Below, piece by piece: positions 19,748 through 28,784 of a stretch of DNA of 64,000 nt. Position 1 is the first letter of the stretch, and every line of letters begins with the position of its first letter. The notes below the pieces were generated by a model that saw only the letters and a list, made by a program, of their open reading frames with translations, was not told the origin of the DNA and made no database searches. Source of the stretch: Mesorhizobium erdmanii USDA 3471 (GTDB lineage Bacteria; Pseudomonadota; Alphaproteobacteria; Rhizobiales; Rhizobiaceae); the NCBI RefSeq assembly GCF_000472705.1, contig NZ_AXAE01000008.1, forward strand, positions 186,001 through 250,000, written 5' to 3'. The position numbers and the translations under genes were made by a program.

Positions 19748-20797
19748 ATGGCTCAAGTCGCAATCAGCAAGGTGGCCAAGGCGTTCGGAACCGTCAAGGT
19801 TCTGCACGAAGTCAGCGTCGACATCGCTGACGGACAGTTCGTTGTGCTGGTCGGCCCCTCGGGTTGCGGCAAGTCCACGCTGCTCAGGATGGTGGCCGGG
19901 CTGGAGACCGTTTCTGGCGGCACGATCGCCATCGGCGACCGCGTCGTCAATCATCTGCCTCCGGCAAAACGCGACATCGCAATGGTGTTCCAGAACTACG
20001 CGCTTTATCCGCACAAGACGGTCGAGCAGAACATGGCTTTTGCCCTCAAACTGCGCAAGACCGACCCGGCCGTGGTCGCCGAGCGGGTCAAGCGTGCAGC
20101 CGATATCCTCGATCTCAATCCCTATCTGAAGCGCTATCCAAGGCAGCTCTCCGGCGGCCAGCGTCAACGCGTGGCGATGGGGCGCGCCATCGTGCGCAAT
20201 CCGCAGGTTTTCCTGTTCGATGAGCCGCTCTCGAACCTCGACGCCAAGCTGCGAGTGCAGATGCGCACCGAGATCAAGGAACTGCACCAGCGGCTGAAGA
20301 CCACGACGATCTACGTCACCCACGATCAGATCGAAGCCATGACCATGGCCGACAAGATCGTCGTCATGCGCGATGGCCGCATCGAACAGGTCGGCGCGCC
20401 GCTGGAACTGTTCGACCGGCCGGCCAATTTGTTCGTGGCCGGCTTCATCGGCTCGCCGTCGATGAACCTGCTCAAGGGCATCGTGCGCAAGGGCGGCGTC
20501 GACGTGGCGGGAACGCTGTTCCCCATTCCAGCGAACAGTGCCGTGGAAGAGGGGCGTTCGGTGGTCTACGGCGTGCGCCCGGAGCATCTGGAGATCCATC
20601 CCGACGGCGTAGCGGCGAAGATTTCCGTGGTCGAGCCGACAGGGTCCGAAACGCTGGTGTTCCTGCGCTTCGGCGACGGCGAGATGGTGGCGTTGTTCCG
20701 TGAACGCCACGACTTCAAGCCCGGCGACACGCTGACGCTGAAGCCGAGGCTCGACCAGATTCATCTTTTCGACGCCGAGACCGGCCAGCGTCTCTGA
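19748..20797 (+). CDS. ABC transporter ATP-binding protein, MalK/UgpC type
   Basis: This is a 349-residue ATPase. Walker A is GPSGCGKST, the signature motif LSGGQRQR, Walker B VFLFDEP and the H-loop VTHDQ. The C-terminal 110 residues form the TOBE/regulatory domain of CUT1 ATPases. It energises the divergently encoded permeases and binding protein; such ATPases are often shared between importers. GGGGGAG sits five bases before the ATG. fucU-like and kinase genes follow on the same strand. Confidence 0.95.
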   Translation: MAQVAISKVAKAFGTVKVLHEVSVDIADGQFVVLVGPSGCGKSTLLRMVAGLETVSGGTIAIGDRVVNHLPPAKRDIAMVFQNYALYPHKTVEQNMAFALKLRKTDPAVVAERVKRAADILDLNPYLKRYPRQLSGGQRQRVAMGRAIVRNPQVFLFDEPLSNLDAKLRVQMRTEIKELHQRLKTTTIYVTHDQIEAMTMADKIVVMRDGRIEQVGAPLELFDRPANLFVAGFIGSPSMNLLKGIVRKGGVDVAGTLFPIPANSAVEEGRSVVYGVRPEHLEIHPDGVAAKISVVEPTGSETLVFLRFGDGEMVALFRERHDFKPGDTLTLKPRLDQIHLFDAETGQRL

Positions 20798-20836
20798 CCG
20801 CAACGTCTCTCTCAAACGCACTTCACGAGGACTATC

Positions 20837-21289
20837 ATGCTCAAAGGCATCAATCCGCTGCTCAACGCCGACGTGCTGCAGGCATTGCGGGCGATGGGCC
20901 ACGGCGATGATCTGATCATTGCCGACACCAACTTCCCGTCCGATTCGGTGGCGCGCCAGACGGCGCTCGGCCGGCTGCTGCGCATCGATGCATCGGCGGC
21001 CGAGGTGGTGAAGGCGGTGCTGTCGCTCTATCCGCTTGATACGTTCGTCGATGATTCCGCCGCGCGCATGGAGATCGTCGGCAAACCGGACGAGATTCCG
21101 CCCGTGCAGAAGGAAGTGCAAAAGGAAATCGACGCGGCGGAGGGCAAGTCGTGGCCGATGCTGCCGGTCGAGCGCTACGCCTTCTACGAGCGTGCCAAGC
21201 AGGCCTATTGTGTCATCCAGACCGGCGAACGCCGTTTTTACGGCTGCTTCGCCTTCCGCAAGGGCGTCGTCCCGCCGGATGCGGAGTAG
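20837..21289 (+). CDS. fucU: RbsD/FucU family sugar mutarotase
   Basis: This is a 150-residue protein of the RbsD/FucU fold. The sequence opens MLKGINPLLNADVLQALRAMGHGDDLIIADTNFP; the histidine in MGHGD and the following Asp are the mutarotase active-site residues. The length and DTNFP motif favour FucU (L-fucose anomer interconversion) over RbsD. It lies between the importer ATPase and the kinase, supporting a role in presenting the right anomer of the imported sugar. The gene symbol is assigned by family resemblance only. Confidence 0.85.
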   Translation: MLKGINPLLNADVLQALRAMGHGDDLIIADTNFPSDSVARQTALGRLLRIDASAAEVVKAVLSLYPLDTFVDDSAARMEIVGKPDEIPPVQKEVQKEIDAAEGKSWPMLPVERYAFYERAKQAYCVIQTGERRFYGCFAFRKGVVPPDAE

Positions 21290-21293
21290 CAGC

Positions 21294-22223
21294 ATGACCT
21301 CCGGCAAGCCTGTCGTCATATTGGGCGTCTTCGTCGCCGACACCGCTTATCGCGCCGATCGCCAGCCGCGCATGGGCGAGACGATCCTCGGCAACTCGTT
21401 CAAGCTGGGGCCGGGCGGCAAGGGGTCGAACCAGGCCGTGGCCGCCGGCAAGCTCGGCGCCGACACCACCTTCCTGACCCGGCTCGGCGTCGATGCCTTC
21501 GCCGACATGGCGAAGCGGACCTGGAAGGATGCCGGGGTGAAAGGCGCCGTCATCGACACGCCGGACAGCTATACCGGAGCCGCCTACATCTTCGTCGAGG
21601 AGGGAAGCGGCAACAACGCCATCATCGTCAGTCCCGGCGCCGCCATGTTGATCTCGCCGCAGGATATCGAGGCCAATGCCGCCTTGATTCGTGGCGCCGG
21701 CGTCTTCGTCACCCAGCTCGAGCAGCCGATCGACGCGGCGATGCGGGCGCTGGAGATCGCGCGTGGGGCAGGGGTGACGACCATCCTCAATCCCGCCCCC
21801 GCTGCAAAGCTTCCCGATCGCATTTACACGCTCTGCGACTATCTCACGCCGAACGAGACCGAGACGGAGGAATTGACCGGATTGAAAGTCTCCACGGTCG
21901 ATGAAGCGCGGGCCGCCGCCGGCAAGCTGCTGGAAAAGGGCGTCGGCACGGTCATCGTAACGCTTGGCGACAAGGGCGCGCTTCTGCACACGAAGGATCG
22001 CTCCCAGCATGTCCCCGCCATCAGTGCCGGGCCGGTGGTCGAAACCACTGGTGCGGGCGACGCCTTCAACGGCGGCTTCGCCGCGGCGCTGTCGCGTGGC
22101 GTGGAGCCGCTGGAGGCGGTGCGCTTCGCCTGCGCCGTCGCCGGCATTTCGGTGACACGTCCGGGTACGGCGCCTTCGATGCCGACGCTGCAGGAGGTCG
22201 AGGCGCTGCTGGCGAAGGCTTGA
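21294..22223 (+). CDS. Ribokinase-like PfkB sugar kinase
   Basis: This is a 309-residue PfkB-family kinase. The N-terminal GPGGKGSNQAVAAGKLG and the C-terminal ETTGAGDAFNGGF are the two PfkB signatures; the latter holds the catalytic Asp and anion hole. Similarity to RbsK is high in the first motif. Start MTSGKPVVIL follows the fucU stop by four bases, so the genes are co-transcribed. With FucU and the importer it should phosphorylate the incoming pentose or deoxyhexose-derived sugar. Confidence 0.88.
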   Translation: MTSGKPVVILGVFVADTAYRADRQPRMGETILGNSFKLGPGGKGSNQAVAAGKLGADTTFLTRLGVDAFADMAKRTWKDAGVKGAVIDTPDSYTGAAYIFVEEGSGNNAIIVSPGAAMLISPQDIEANAALIRGAGVFVTQLEQPIDAAMRALEIARGAGVTTILNPAPAAKLPDRIYTLCDYLTPNETETEELTGLKVSTVDEARAAAGKLLEKGVGTVIVTLGDKGALLHTKDRSQHVPAISAGPVVETTGAGDAFNGGFAAALSRGVEPLEAVRFACAVAGISVTRPGTAPSMPTLQEVEALLAKA

Positions 22224-22441
22224 TTCCGGGCCGGGCTATTGGGGCCGAAAGGCCAAGCGGTAGCTTGGCTCGACGCCTTTGGCCCTCGGGATCCGGCTAT
22301 CGACGCCTTGCCGTATGCACAAGCAATCGAGCCCCGGTTCGAAGGGACCCGGGTCAATTCATGCCTTTGACAAGGGGGACATCCTGACATCCAACGTCGA
22401 CATTTCTCTTTGAGCCAAGGGTTTGAAACCCTTGAGAGAAA

Positions 22442-22518
22442 TGGCGCGAGTGACGGGGCTCGAACCCGCGACCTCCGGCGTGACAGGCCGGCACTCTAAC
22501 CAACTGAGCTACACCCGC
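22442..22518 (-). tRNA. tRNA-Asp(GTC)
   Basis: A complete 77-base cloverleaf is encoded on the minus strand, including a genomically encoded CCA. The acceptor is GCGGGTG/CACTCGC, the anticodon loop CTGTCAC gives anticodon GTC, and the T-arm is GGTTCGAGCC. It is divergent from the tRNA-Val gene 217 bases away. Confidence 0.95.
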
Positions 22519-22735
22519 GCATTGACGAGCACGTGTCAGCCGTGTTCGTCGTTGGGCCGCTGGATAAGGGGTTCGCCACCGGGTGTCAAGCGCACCAAAC
22601 CATCATAACAGCAAACTGGAGAAGGTTTTTTGACAGCCGCCGTTTTGTTCGCAAATCCGGCTTGCGAAGAGGGTGTTGCCTGTTCATTTGGCCTTGCGAA
22701 GCCGGTCCCGACCGCTTAAAGGTCCGCGCCGGAGC

Positions 22736-22811
<76 letters not shown>

Positions 22812-22898
22812 TGTAGCCTTTGGTTTTTTTAGACTATTTCGCATCGTCGGCTGGCCGTTGTCGCAAAGAGCCGAGCCGATATCTCGAAGACAGGTGTG

Positions 22899-23576
22899 AT
22901 GCGCTTTTCGATGTTTCCCATTCGTCGAGACATTGTGGCGTCGTTGATCGGATGTCTTTTGGTTGCCGGCTGCTTCGACCTGAAGCAGGATCTGGCATTC
23001 CGACGCGATGGCACCGCTACGGCCAACGTCCGGATAGCCGTGGATGCCACGGCGCTTGCAATGGCCAAGGATGTGAACAGCAACTGGTGCAGTTCTGAAA
23101 AGCTGCTGTCTTCGAAGGCGATTACCGGAACGGCCGAGCGGACCACCGAGGGAGGGGACGAAGTCTGCACCGTGTCTTTCTCCGGCAAGACAGACGATCT
23201 TCTCGCGGCCATTTCAAACGCCAACATCGGAGGCGACAAGAGGCAAGGCGTCCAGCTCAACCGCGTTGGGGAGAATTACGAATTCATCGTCAGCTTCCCC
23301 AGTCTCAAGCCAACCGGCAAATATGCCGACGATCCGATGGCGCAAGGGTTGCAGACCCTCATCTTGGCGAAGATGTCAGGCAGGCATATTGCGTGGACGG
23401 TGACGGCTCCGCGCATCGTCGAGACAAGTGGCACGATATCGGACGACGGCCGCACGGCATCCTATTCTCGACCACTCGCATCGGTACTTTCCAGCGATCA
23501 GCCGACGACATTTAGAGCGGTGTTCTCGCTCGAACCGCCCGGAATGCTCGAAGAACTGTTCAACTGGTTCCGGTAA
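22899..23576 (+). CDS. Outer-membrane or periplasmic lipoprotein of unknown function
   Basis: This is a 225-residue protein with a lipoprotein signal peptide. A hydrophobic run ends in the lipobox LVAGC, so the Cys near residue 25 would be acylated. The mature part starts FDLKQDLAFRRDGTATANVRI, a pattern reminiscent of LppM/DUF3153-type lipoproteins, but I cannot confirm the family. A second Cys pair in the middle may form a disulfide. The gene is a single unit between tRNA-Val and a convergent operon. Confidence 0.75.
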   Translation: MRFSMFPIRRDIVASLIGCLLVAGCFDLKQDLAFRRDGTATANVRIAVDATALAMAKDVNSNWCSSEKLLSSKAITGTAERTTEGGDEVCTVSFSGKTDDLLAAISNANIGGDKRQGVQLNRVGENYEFIVSFPSLKPTGKYADDPMAQGLQTLILAKMSGRHIAWTVTAPRIVETSGTISDDGRTASYSRPLASVLSSDQPTTFRAVFSLEPPGMLEELFNWFR

Positions 23577-23646
23577 AGCCTTGCAGGACGCCGAAGAACC
23601 GGGACGGAAGAACGGCGCCTTTCCCTCGCAGAACACGCTTGCGACG

Positions 23647-24417
23647 TCACGGCGGCGCCATTCGGAAATCCTTGCCCTCAGGCAACAACTGCCCACCATC
23701 GACGACGATGGTCGTGCCGGTAATGTAGCTGGCATCGTCCGAGGCCAGGAACAGGAAGGCGTTGGCGACGTCGCGCGGGCTGCCGAGCCGGCCGAGCGGG
23801 ATGGAATCCTCCATGTTCTTGATATAAGCGGCGCCGCGGTGCTGCTGGATGGCCTCGGTCAGGATGTTGCCGGGCTCGACGCCGTTGACGGTGATGCCGT
23901 AGCCTGAGAATTCCAGTGCCGCCGCCCGGATGAAGCCATTGATGCCGGCCTTGCTGGCTGAATAGTGGCCATGGCCAGGGCTGGTCACGTGCGGGCCGGT
24001 GATGGAGGAGGTGTAGAGCATGCGGCCGAAGCGCTGCGCCTTCATCGGCACCAGCGCCGCGCGGCTGGCGTTGAAGGTGCCGCGCAAATTGACGGCCATG
24101 ACGCGGTCCCAGTCGTCGGCGCTGGTGTTCTCGATCAACTGCCAGGGATAGACGCCTGCATTCTGCACGATGATGTCGAGCCGGCCGTTCTGCTTCAGCG
24201 CCAGCGCCACCGCGGCCTCGGCATCGCGCATCCGCGAAATGTCGGTGTGGATGAAAGGGACGCCAAGTTCGTCGGCGGTCGCTTGTCCGGCCTTGGCCTC
24301 GCTGTCGGCCAGCACCAGCCTCGCGCCTTCCTCTGCGAAGAGCAGCGCGATGCCCTTGCCGATGCCACGCGCGCTGCCGATGATCAGCGCCACCTTGTCC
24401 TTCAGCCGTCCTGTCAT
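23647..24417 (-). CDS. SDR-family NAD(P)-dependent dehydrogenase
   Basis: This is a 256-residue classical short-chain dehydrogenase. The cofactor motif is GSARGIGKGIA, NNAG appears as QNAG, and the catalytic Ser-Tyr-Lys is S(SITG), Y(SASK) and the Lys four on. It ends the ROK-ABC importer operon, with 31 bases from the permease gene, and likely oxidises or reduces the imported sugar or polyol. In such operons, relatives include polyol and gluconate dehydrogenases. The substrate is not assigned. Confidence 0.9.
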   Translation of the reverse strand: MTGRLKDKVALIIGSARGIGKGIALLFAEEGARLVLADSEAKAGQATADELGVPFIHTDISRMRDAEAAVALALKQNGRLDIIVQNAGVYPWQLIENTSADDWDRVMAVNLRGTFNASRAALVPMKAQRFGRMLYTSSITGPHVTSPGHGHYSASKAGINGFIRAAALEFSGYGITVNGVEPGNILTEAIQQHRGAAYIKNMEDSIPLGRLGSPRDVANAFLFLASDDASYITGTTIVVDGGQLLPEGKDFRMAPP

Positions 24418-24448
24418 GCGCGTCCCCCTCTCATGCCAATCCCCCTTC

Positions 24449-25465
24449 TCATGCCAATCTAAGTCGAATGGTTTGCTTGAAGGCGTCGAGCAGCACGGCG
24501 GCCAGCACCAGCAGGCCGTGGATGACCTGGGTGAAGTTGGCGGGCAGCCCCATCAGATTGATCGCCGTGTTGATAGCCGAGAGCAGAAGCACGCCGGCAT
24601 AGACGCCGGGCAGGGTGCCGACGCCGCCCTTCAGGCTGACGCCGCCGATCACGACCGCGGCGAAGGCGTTGAACAAAAGGCCGACACCGAGATTGGCGGT
24701 GGCGCCCGAGGTGCGGATCGCCAGCAGCCAGCCGGCAAGGCCGGCGATGGCGCCGGCAAGCACGAAGGCGATCACGAGGTTGCGGTTCACCCGGATGCCG
24801 GCACGGAAGGTCGCGGTCTCGTTGCCGCCGATCATCACCAGATGCCGGCCGAACGGCGTCTTGGCCATGATCAGGGAGAAAACGACGAAACAGGCAATGG
24901 CGATCCAGGCGGTGAGCGGCAGGCCGATCAGCCGCTGGATGCCGAACCAGCGGATCGCCGGAGCCAGATCCTGCGCCGAGCGGCCGCCGGAAATGACCAG
25001 CACCAGGCCGCGCACCCAGATATAGGAAGCGAGCGTGATGATGAAGGCGCTCATCTTGACCTTGACGACCAGAAACCCATTGAAGGCGCCGATCAGGCCG
25101 CCGACGGCCAGCGCCAGCAGCAGCGACACAGGAACCATCAGCCATTCCGGGTGCAATTGTACGCCCATGCCGATGCCCGATGAGCAGAACAGGATGCCGA
25201 CCGCCATGGCGCTGAGCGCGGCGACCGATTCGACCGACAGATCCATGTGGCCAGCGATGATGACCAGCGCCAGGCCGATCGACATGACGCCGAGCACGCT
25301 CGATGCCTCGATGATGTTGGCGAAGATGCCGAGCTGGAAATAGTTCGGGATGAAGATGGAGAAGACCACCAGCACGAACAGCAGCATGAACCAGACGAGG
25401 TTGTCGAGAACGAACTCCAGGGCATGGCGGGTGCGGGGGTTCATGGGCTGATCCGGCTGGCGCAT
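24449..25465 (-). CDS. Sugar ABC transporter permease, RbsC/FrcC type
   Basis: This is a 338-residue CUT2-family permease with eight to ten hydrophobic segments. The motif AVVIGGVSLKGGVGTLPGVYAGVLLL near the C-terminus is the RbsC-family signature. It forms the membrane channel with the operon's single-NBD ATPase. The start is not certain; a methionine seven codons further in (25444) is also possible because neither has a clear SD sequence. It lies between the binding-protein and SDR genes. Confidence 0.93.
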   Translation of the reverse strand: MRQPDQPMNPRTRHALEFVLDNLVWFMLLFVLVVFSIFIPNYFQLGIFANIIEASSVLGVMSIGLALVIIAGHMDLSVESVAALSAMAVGILFCSSGIGMGVQLHPEWLMVPVSLLLALAVGGLIGAFNGFLVVKVKMSAFIITLASYIWVRGLVLVISGGRSAQDLAPAIRWFGIQRLIGLPLTAWIAIACFVVFSLIMAKTPFGRHLVMIGGNETATFRAGIRVNRNLVIAFVLAGAIAGLAGWLLAIRTSGATANLGVGLLFNAFAAVVIGGVSLKGGVGTLPGVYAGVLLLSAINTAINLMGLPANFTQVIHGLLVLAAVLLDAFKQTIRLRLA

Positions 25466-25561
25466 AAACCGAAACTCGATCTTCGGTGACGATCTTGCGC
25501 GGATTGAAGTTGCGGAGAAGCGGCTCCGGGCCAGGATGGCCCGGAGTGGCTCGTAACCGGC

Positions 25562-26602
25562 CTATTCGACCGATTTGACAGTATCCGTCGGTGCTTTCTG
25601 GTTGCCCCAGAAGGCCGGATTGTCGACGTTTTCCTTGGTGATGGCCGCGCCCGGGATCTTGATGTTCGGACCCCAGGCTTCCTTGGTCACGGTCGATTTC
25701 AGGCCGAGCACGTCATAGTCGCCGGGCTTGATCTCCTGCTTCTTGACGATCTTGTCCATGAACATGGCGACGGCGGCGGCCTGCGCGTAGAGCGGCTGCT
25801 CGACTTCGACGTTGAGCCACCCCTTGCGGATCAGGTCGAGGCCGACCGGCGCGCCGTTCGAACTCATCAGCATGACGTCGCCCGGCTTCTTGCCGGCGGC
25901 CTCGAGCGAGGCGACGGCGGCGACCGACAGGTGAGCGGCATGGCTGAAGATCAGGTCGATGTCGGGGTTGGCCAACATCTGGTCGGCGACGATGGTGCCG
26001 GCGTTGCTGGCTTCCCACTGCATCGCCGGCAGCGAGATGATCTTGACGTCCGGGAACGCCTTCATCTTCTCCTCGAAACCCTTCTGGATGTCGAGCGTGT
26101 AGGGATCGCCGGGATCGCCGAGCACCTGCAGCACCTTGCCCTTTACAGAACCGTTCTTGGCTTTCAACAGCTTCTCCGCCTGGTCGGCGGCGATGTGGCC
26201 GATCTCGACAGTGCCCGCAACCGAGGTGAAATCGGACGGCGTCGAAGTAATCTGCCGGTCGAATTCGACAACCGGAATGCCGGCGGCGCGCGCGGCTTCG
26301 ATGGACGGCTTCAGCGCGTTGAAGTCGACCGCCGCCAGGATGATCGCCGCCGGCTTCAGTGCGATGACGTCGTTCATCTGCGACTGCTGCGCGTCGGTCT
26401 TGTTGTCGGCGTTCAGCGTCTTTATGTCGTAGCCGACCTGCTTCAGGAACAGCTCCAGCGCGGTCACCGAGCCGGTCTGGAACTCGTCGAGCAGCGTCGG
26501 CACCATGTAATAGACGGTTCCCTTGGACTGGGCGAATGCCGGCGTAAGCGTGGCAAAGGCCAGTGCCAGGATACCGAAGACAGCAAGAAGTATTCGCTTC
26601 AT
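25562..26602 (-). CDS. Sugar ABC transporter substrate-binding protein, RbsB type
   Basis: This is a 346-residue periplasmic protein with a Sec signal peptide (first about 24 residues, ending AFAQS). The type-I periplasmic fold is visible: [34 protein letters not shown] is the canonical strand-helix with the sugar-contacting Asp-Arg. CUT2 importers take up ribose, fructose, xylose, inositol and similar; the residues visible do not decide which. It sits between ATPase and permease genes in the ROK operon. Confidence 0.92.
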   Translation of the reverse strand: MKRILLAVFGILALAFATLTPAFAQSKGTVYYMVPTLLDEFQTGSVTALELFLKQVGYDIKTLNADNKTDAQQSQMNDVIALKPAAIILAAVDFNALKPSIEAARAAGIPVVEFDRQITSTPSDFTSVAGTVEIGHIAADQAEKLLKAKNGSVKGKVLQVLGDPGDPYTLDIQKGFEEKMKAFPDVKIISLPAMQWEASNAGTIVADQMLANPDIDLIFSHAAHLSVAAVASLEAAGKKPGDVMLMSSNGAPVGLDLIRKGWLNVEVEQPLYAQAAAVAMFMDKIVKKQEIKPGDYDVLGLKSTVTKEAWGPNIKIPGAAITKENVDNPAFWGNQKAPTDTVKSVE

Positions 26603-26641
26603 GTCGTTGGCTCCCTGTTAAGCCGGACCCCTCTTTGTCCC

Positions 26642-27406
26642 TCAGCCCGCCGGTCCGGCACCGGCAAGCGTCTCCCCGGTGATCATGTTGATCACCGCAT
26701 CGGGACTTGTTTTGTGTCTGGCGACATCGCCGGCCACGACGCCTTGCCGGATCACCACGATCCGGTCGGCGACCTGAAAGGCCTGCTGCATGATGTGGGT
26801 GATGATGACGACGCCGATGCCCTGGCTCGCCACCTGGCGGATCATGTCGAGACCACGCCGCGTCTGCTCGACGCCCAGCGCCGCAAACGGCTCGTCGAGG
26901 AGCACCAGCTTGCCGCCCCAATGCACGAAACGGTTGAGTTCAATTGCTTGCCGCTGGCCGCCTGAGAGATGCTCGACATTGGTGCGCAAGGACGGAATAC
27001 GGGTGCCGGCGCTGGCCAGCGCCTTTTCAACGACCGTTTCCATGGCGCGCTCGTCGAGCACGGGAATGCCGAGCACCTTCCTGGTGATCTCGCGGCCCAT
27101 GAAGAAATTGGCCACCACATCGACATTGGTGCAAAGCGACAGGTCCTGGTAGACGGTTTCGATGCCCGCCGCCTTGGCCTCGGCCGGCGACCTCGCCAGA
27201 AACTCCTTGCCCTCGAACAGCATGCGGCCGGAAGTCGGCTCCAGCCCGCCGGCGATGATCTTGACCAGTGTCGATTTGCCAGCGCCGTTGTCACCGAGCA
27301 ACGCCACCACTTCGCCCTTGCCGATGGAGAAACTGATCCCTTTCAGCGCTTCGATCGCGCCATAGTTCTTGGTGACATTGTCGAGCACCAGCAGCGGTTC
27401 GCTCAT
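26642..27406 (-). CDS. Sugar ABC transporter ATP-binding protein, single-NBD (FrcA type)
   Basis: This is a 254-residue single nucleotide-binding domain. Walker A is GDNGAGKST, the signature motif LSGGQRQ, Walker B LVLLDEPFAALG and the H-loop IITHI. Most CUT2 ATPases (RbsA) are about 500 residues with two fused domains; this one is half that size, like FrcA of Sinorhizobium, and so must work as a homodimer. Its start overlaps the ROK regulator stop by four bases (ATGA), giving coupled translation. Confidence 0.93.
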   Translation of the reverse strand: MSEPLLVLDNVTKNYGAIEALKGISFSIGKGEVVALLGDNGAGKSTLVKIIAGGLEPTSGRMLFEGKEFLARSPAEAKAAGIETVYQDLSLCTNVDVVANFFMGREITRKVLGIPVLDERAMETVVEKALASAGTRIPSLRTNVEHLSGGQRQAIELNRFVHWGGKLVLLDEPFAALGVEQTRRGLDMIRQVASQGIGVVIITHIMQQAFQVADRIVVIRQGVVAGDVARHKTSPDAVINMITGETLAGAGPAG

Positions 27407-28569
27407 GCCGCAATCTCCTTGGTCGTCAGAAGATCACGGCCGCGTTCGCGTTCGGCGGCGAACATCTGGCCGAAGCGCGGCGACAGCACGCCAGAAACAG
27501 CAAGTGCGGCGGCGCCGCGCAATACGGAATGTTGCCCGCCACGCGCGACCATGACCCGCGGGGTCGTCCGATCCTTGCGCGCCGAGACGGAGTTGTGCAG
27601 GCCGTCGGTCGAACCCGCCAGACGTTCGAGCAGGTCGATGGAGGCCAGTCCGCCAAGAATGACCGTTTCGGGATCGAACAGGTTTTCGATGACGGCGATG
27701 GCATTGTGATAGATCGGCGCGACTTCCGCCGCCCAGTCGGCTTCCGTGCCGTTCCAGCGCCGTAGCGCCTCGAGCGAGAGGTATCGTTCGAGACAACCCC
27801 GGTTGCCGCACGGACAGGCCTCACCGCCGGGAACGACAGGGATGTGGCCGACCTCGCCGGCATTGCCCCGGGCGCCACGCTGCACGCTGCCGTCATGGAC
27901 CATGACGCCGCCGAGGCCGACGCCGAAATAGAGATAGTAATATTCGGAGAATTGGGCGCCGAGGCCGTAGAGCCGCTCGCCCATGGCTGCCGCGGCCATG
28001 TCGGTCTCGAAGAAGGCCGGCAGTCCGGTCGAGGCCGCCAGCCGCTCGCGCAGCGCCACGTCCTTCCAGCCGGCCATGGTGGTGGGGCCGACAAAACTCA
28101 TGGATTCGACGCCGAAAGGTCCGGGCAGGGCCAGGCCGACCCCGAGAACCCGCCCTCCGGCTCGCAGTCTGGTCAGTTCGATTACCATCGCGCCGATCAA
28201 CTCGAAGGCATGGTCTGGCGTTGCGTTTGGTGCGTCGCGGTAGGTGCTCTCGATCACGTCGCCGCTCAAATTGATCAGGGCAGCGTTGATGCCGAGCGGG
28301 GTGATGTGGATGCCGACGGCATAGCCGCCCTCGGGATTGATGCGCAGCCTCGCCGGCGGCAGGCCGCGCCCCTTCGGTTCTTCGCGAACGGAGAGAATGT
28401 AGCCCTGCTCTTCCAGTTCGCGAACGATGGTCGATACGGTCTGGACGGTGAGCCCGACGCGGCTGGCGATCTCGCCGCGGGCGATCGGCCCATGCAGGCG
28501 GATGGACTCAAGCACGATGCGCCGGTTGTACGGCCGCCCGAATTCCTGATTGGTCCCCCGCAATGCCAT
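27403..28569 (-). CDS. ROK-family transcriptional regulator
   Basis: This is a 388-residue regulator with an N-terminal winged helix-turn-helix (about residues 15-75; IASRVGLTVQTVSTIVREL is the recognition region) and a C-terminal ROK sugar-kinase-like domain. The zinc-binding motif is present as GGEACPCGNRGCLERY. It is first in the operon with the CUT2 importer and SDR genes and probably represses it until the sugar binds. The chosen start MALRGTNQEF has GGGGG eight bases upstream; an ATG 11 codons earlier lacks one. Confidence 0.92.
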   Translation of the reverse strand: MALRGTNQEFGRPYNRRIVLESIRLHGPIARGEIASRVGLTVQTVSTIVRELEEQGYILSVREEPKGRGLPPARLRINPEGGYAVGIHITPLGINAALINLSGDVIESTYRDAPNATPDHAFELIGAMVIELTRLRAGGRVLGVGLALPGPFGVESMSFVGPTTMAGWKDVALRERLAASTGLPAFFETDMAAAAMGERLYGLGAQFSEYYYLYFGVGLGGVMVHDGSVQRGARGNAGEVGHIPVVPGGEACPCGNRGCLERYLSLEALRRWNGTEADWAAEVAPIYHNAIAVIENLFDPETVILGGLASIDLLERLAGSTDGLHNSVSARKDRTTPRVMVARGGQHSVLRGAAALAVSGVLSPRFGQMFAAERERGRDLLTTKEIAA

Positions 28570-28784
28570 GCCTTGCGCCCCCGGTTGACGCGAGGTTCGC
28601 ATCAAAGATTTATTCAGTCAAATGGAATTCAAAAATAAATTGAGGCCGAGCCGTGACCCAATAGGCCGCGGATGGCAGCGGCTTAGGACCTGTCCACCTG
28701 TCGCCCTTGGCCGATTGCCGCCATGGCGAAACCGTTTCAATGGTGAGCAAGCCTCGCAACCGTTGAACCAAGCATGGAGCAAAG

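Noticed and set aside
19706..21343. Reverse frame of 545 residues opposite the ATPase and fucU
   Set aside because: It spans two convincing forward genes and their gap; typical of third-position GC bias.
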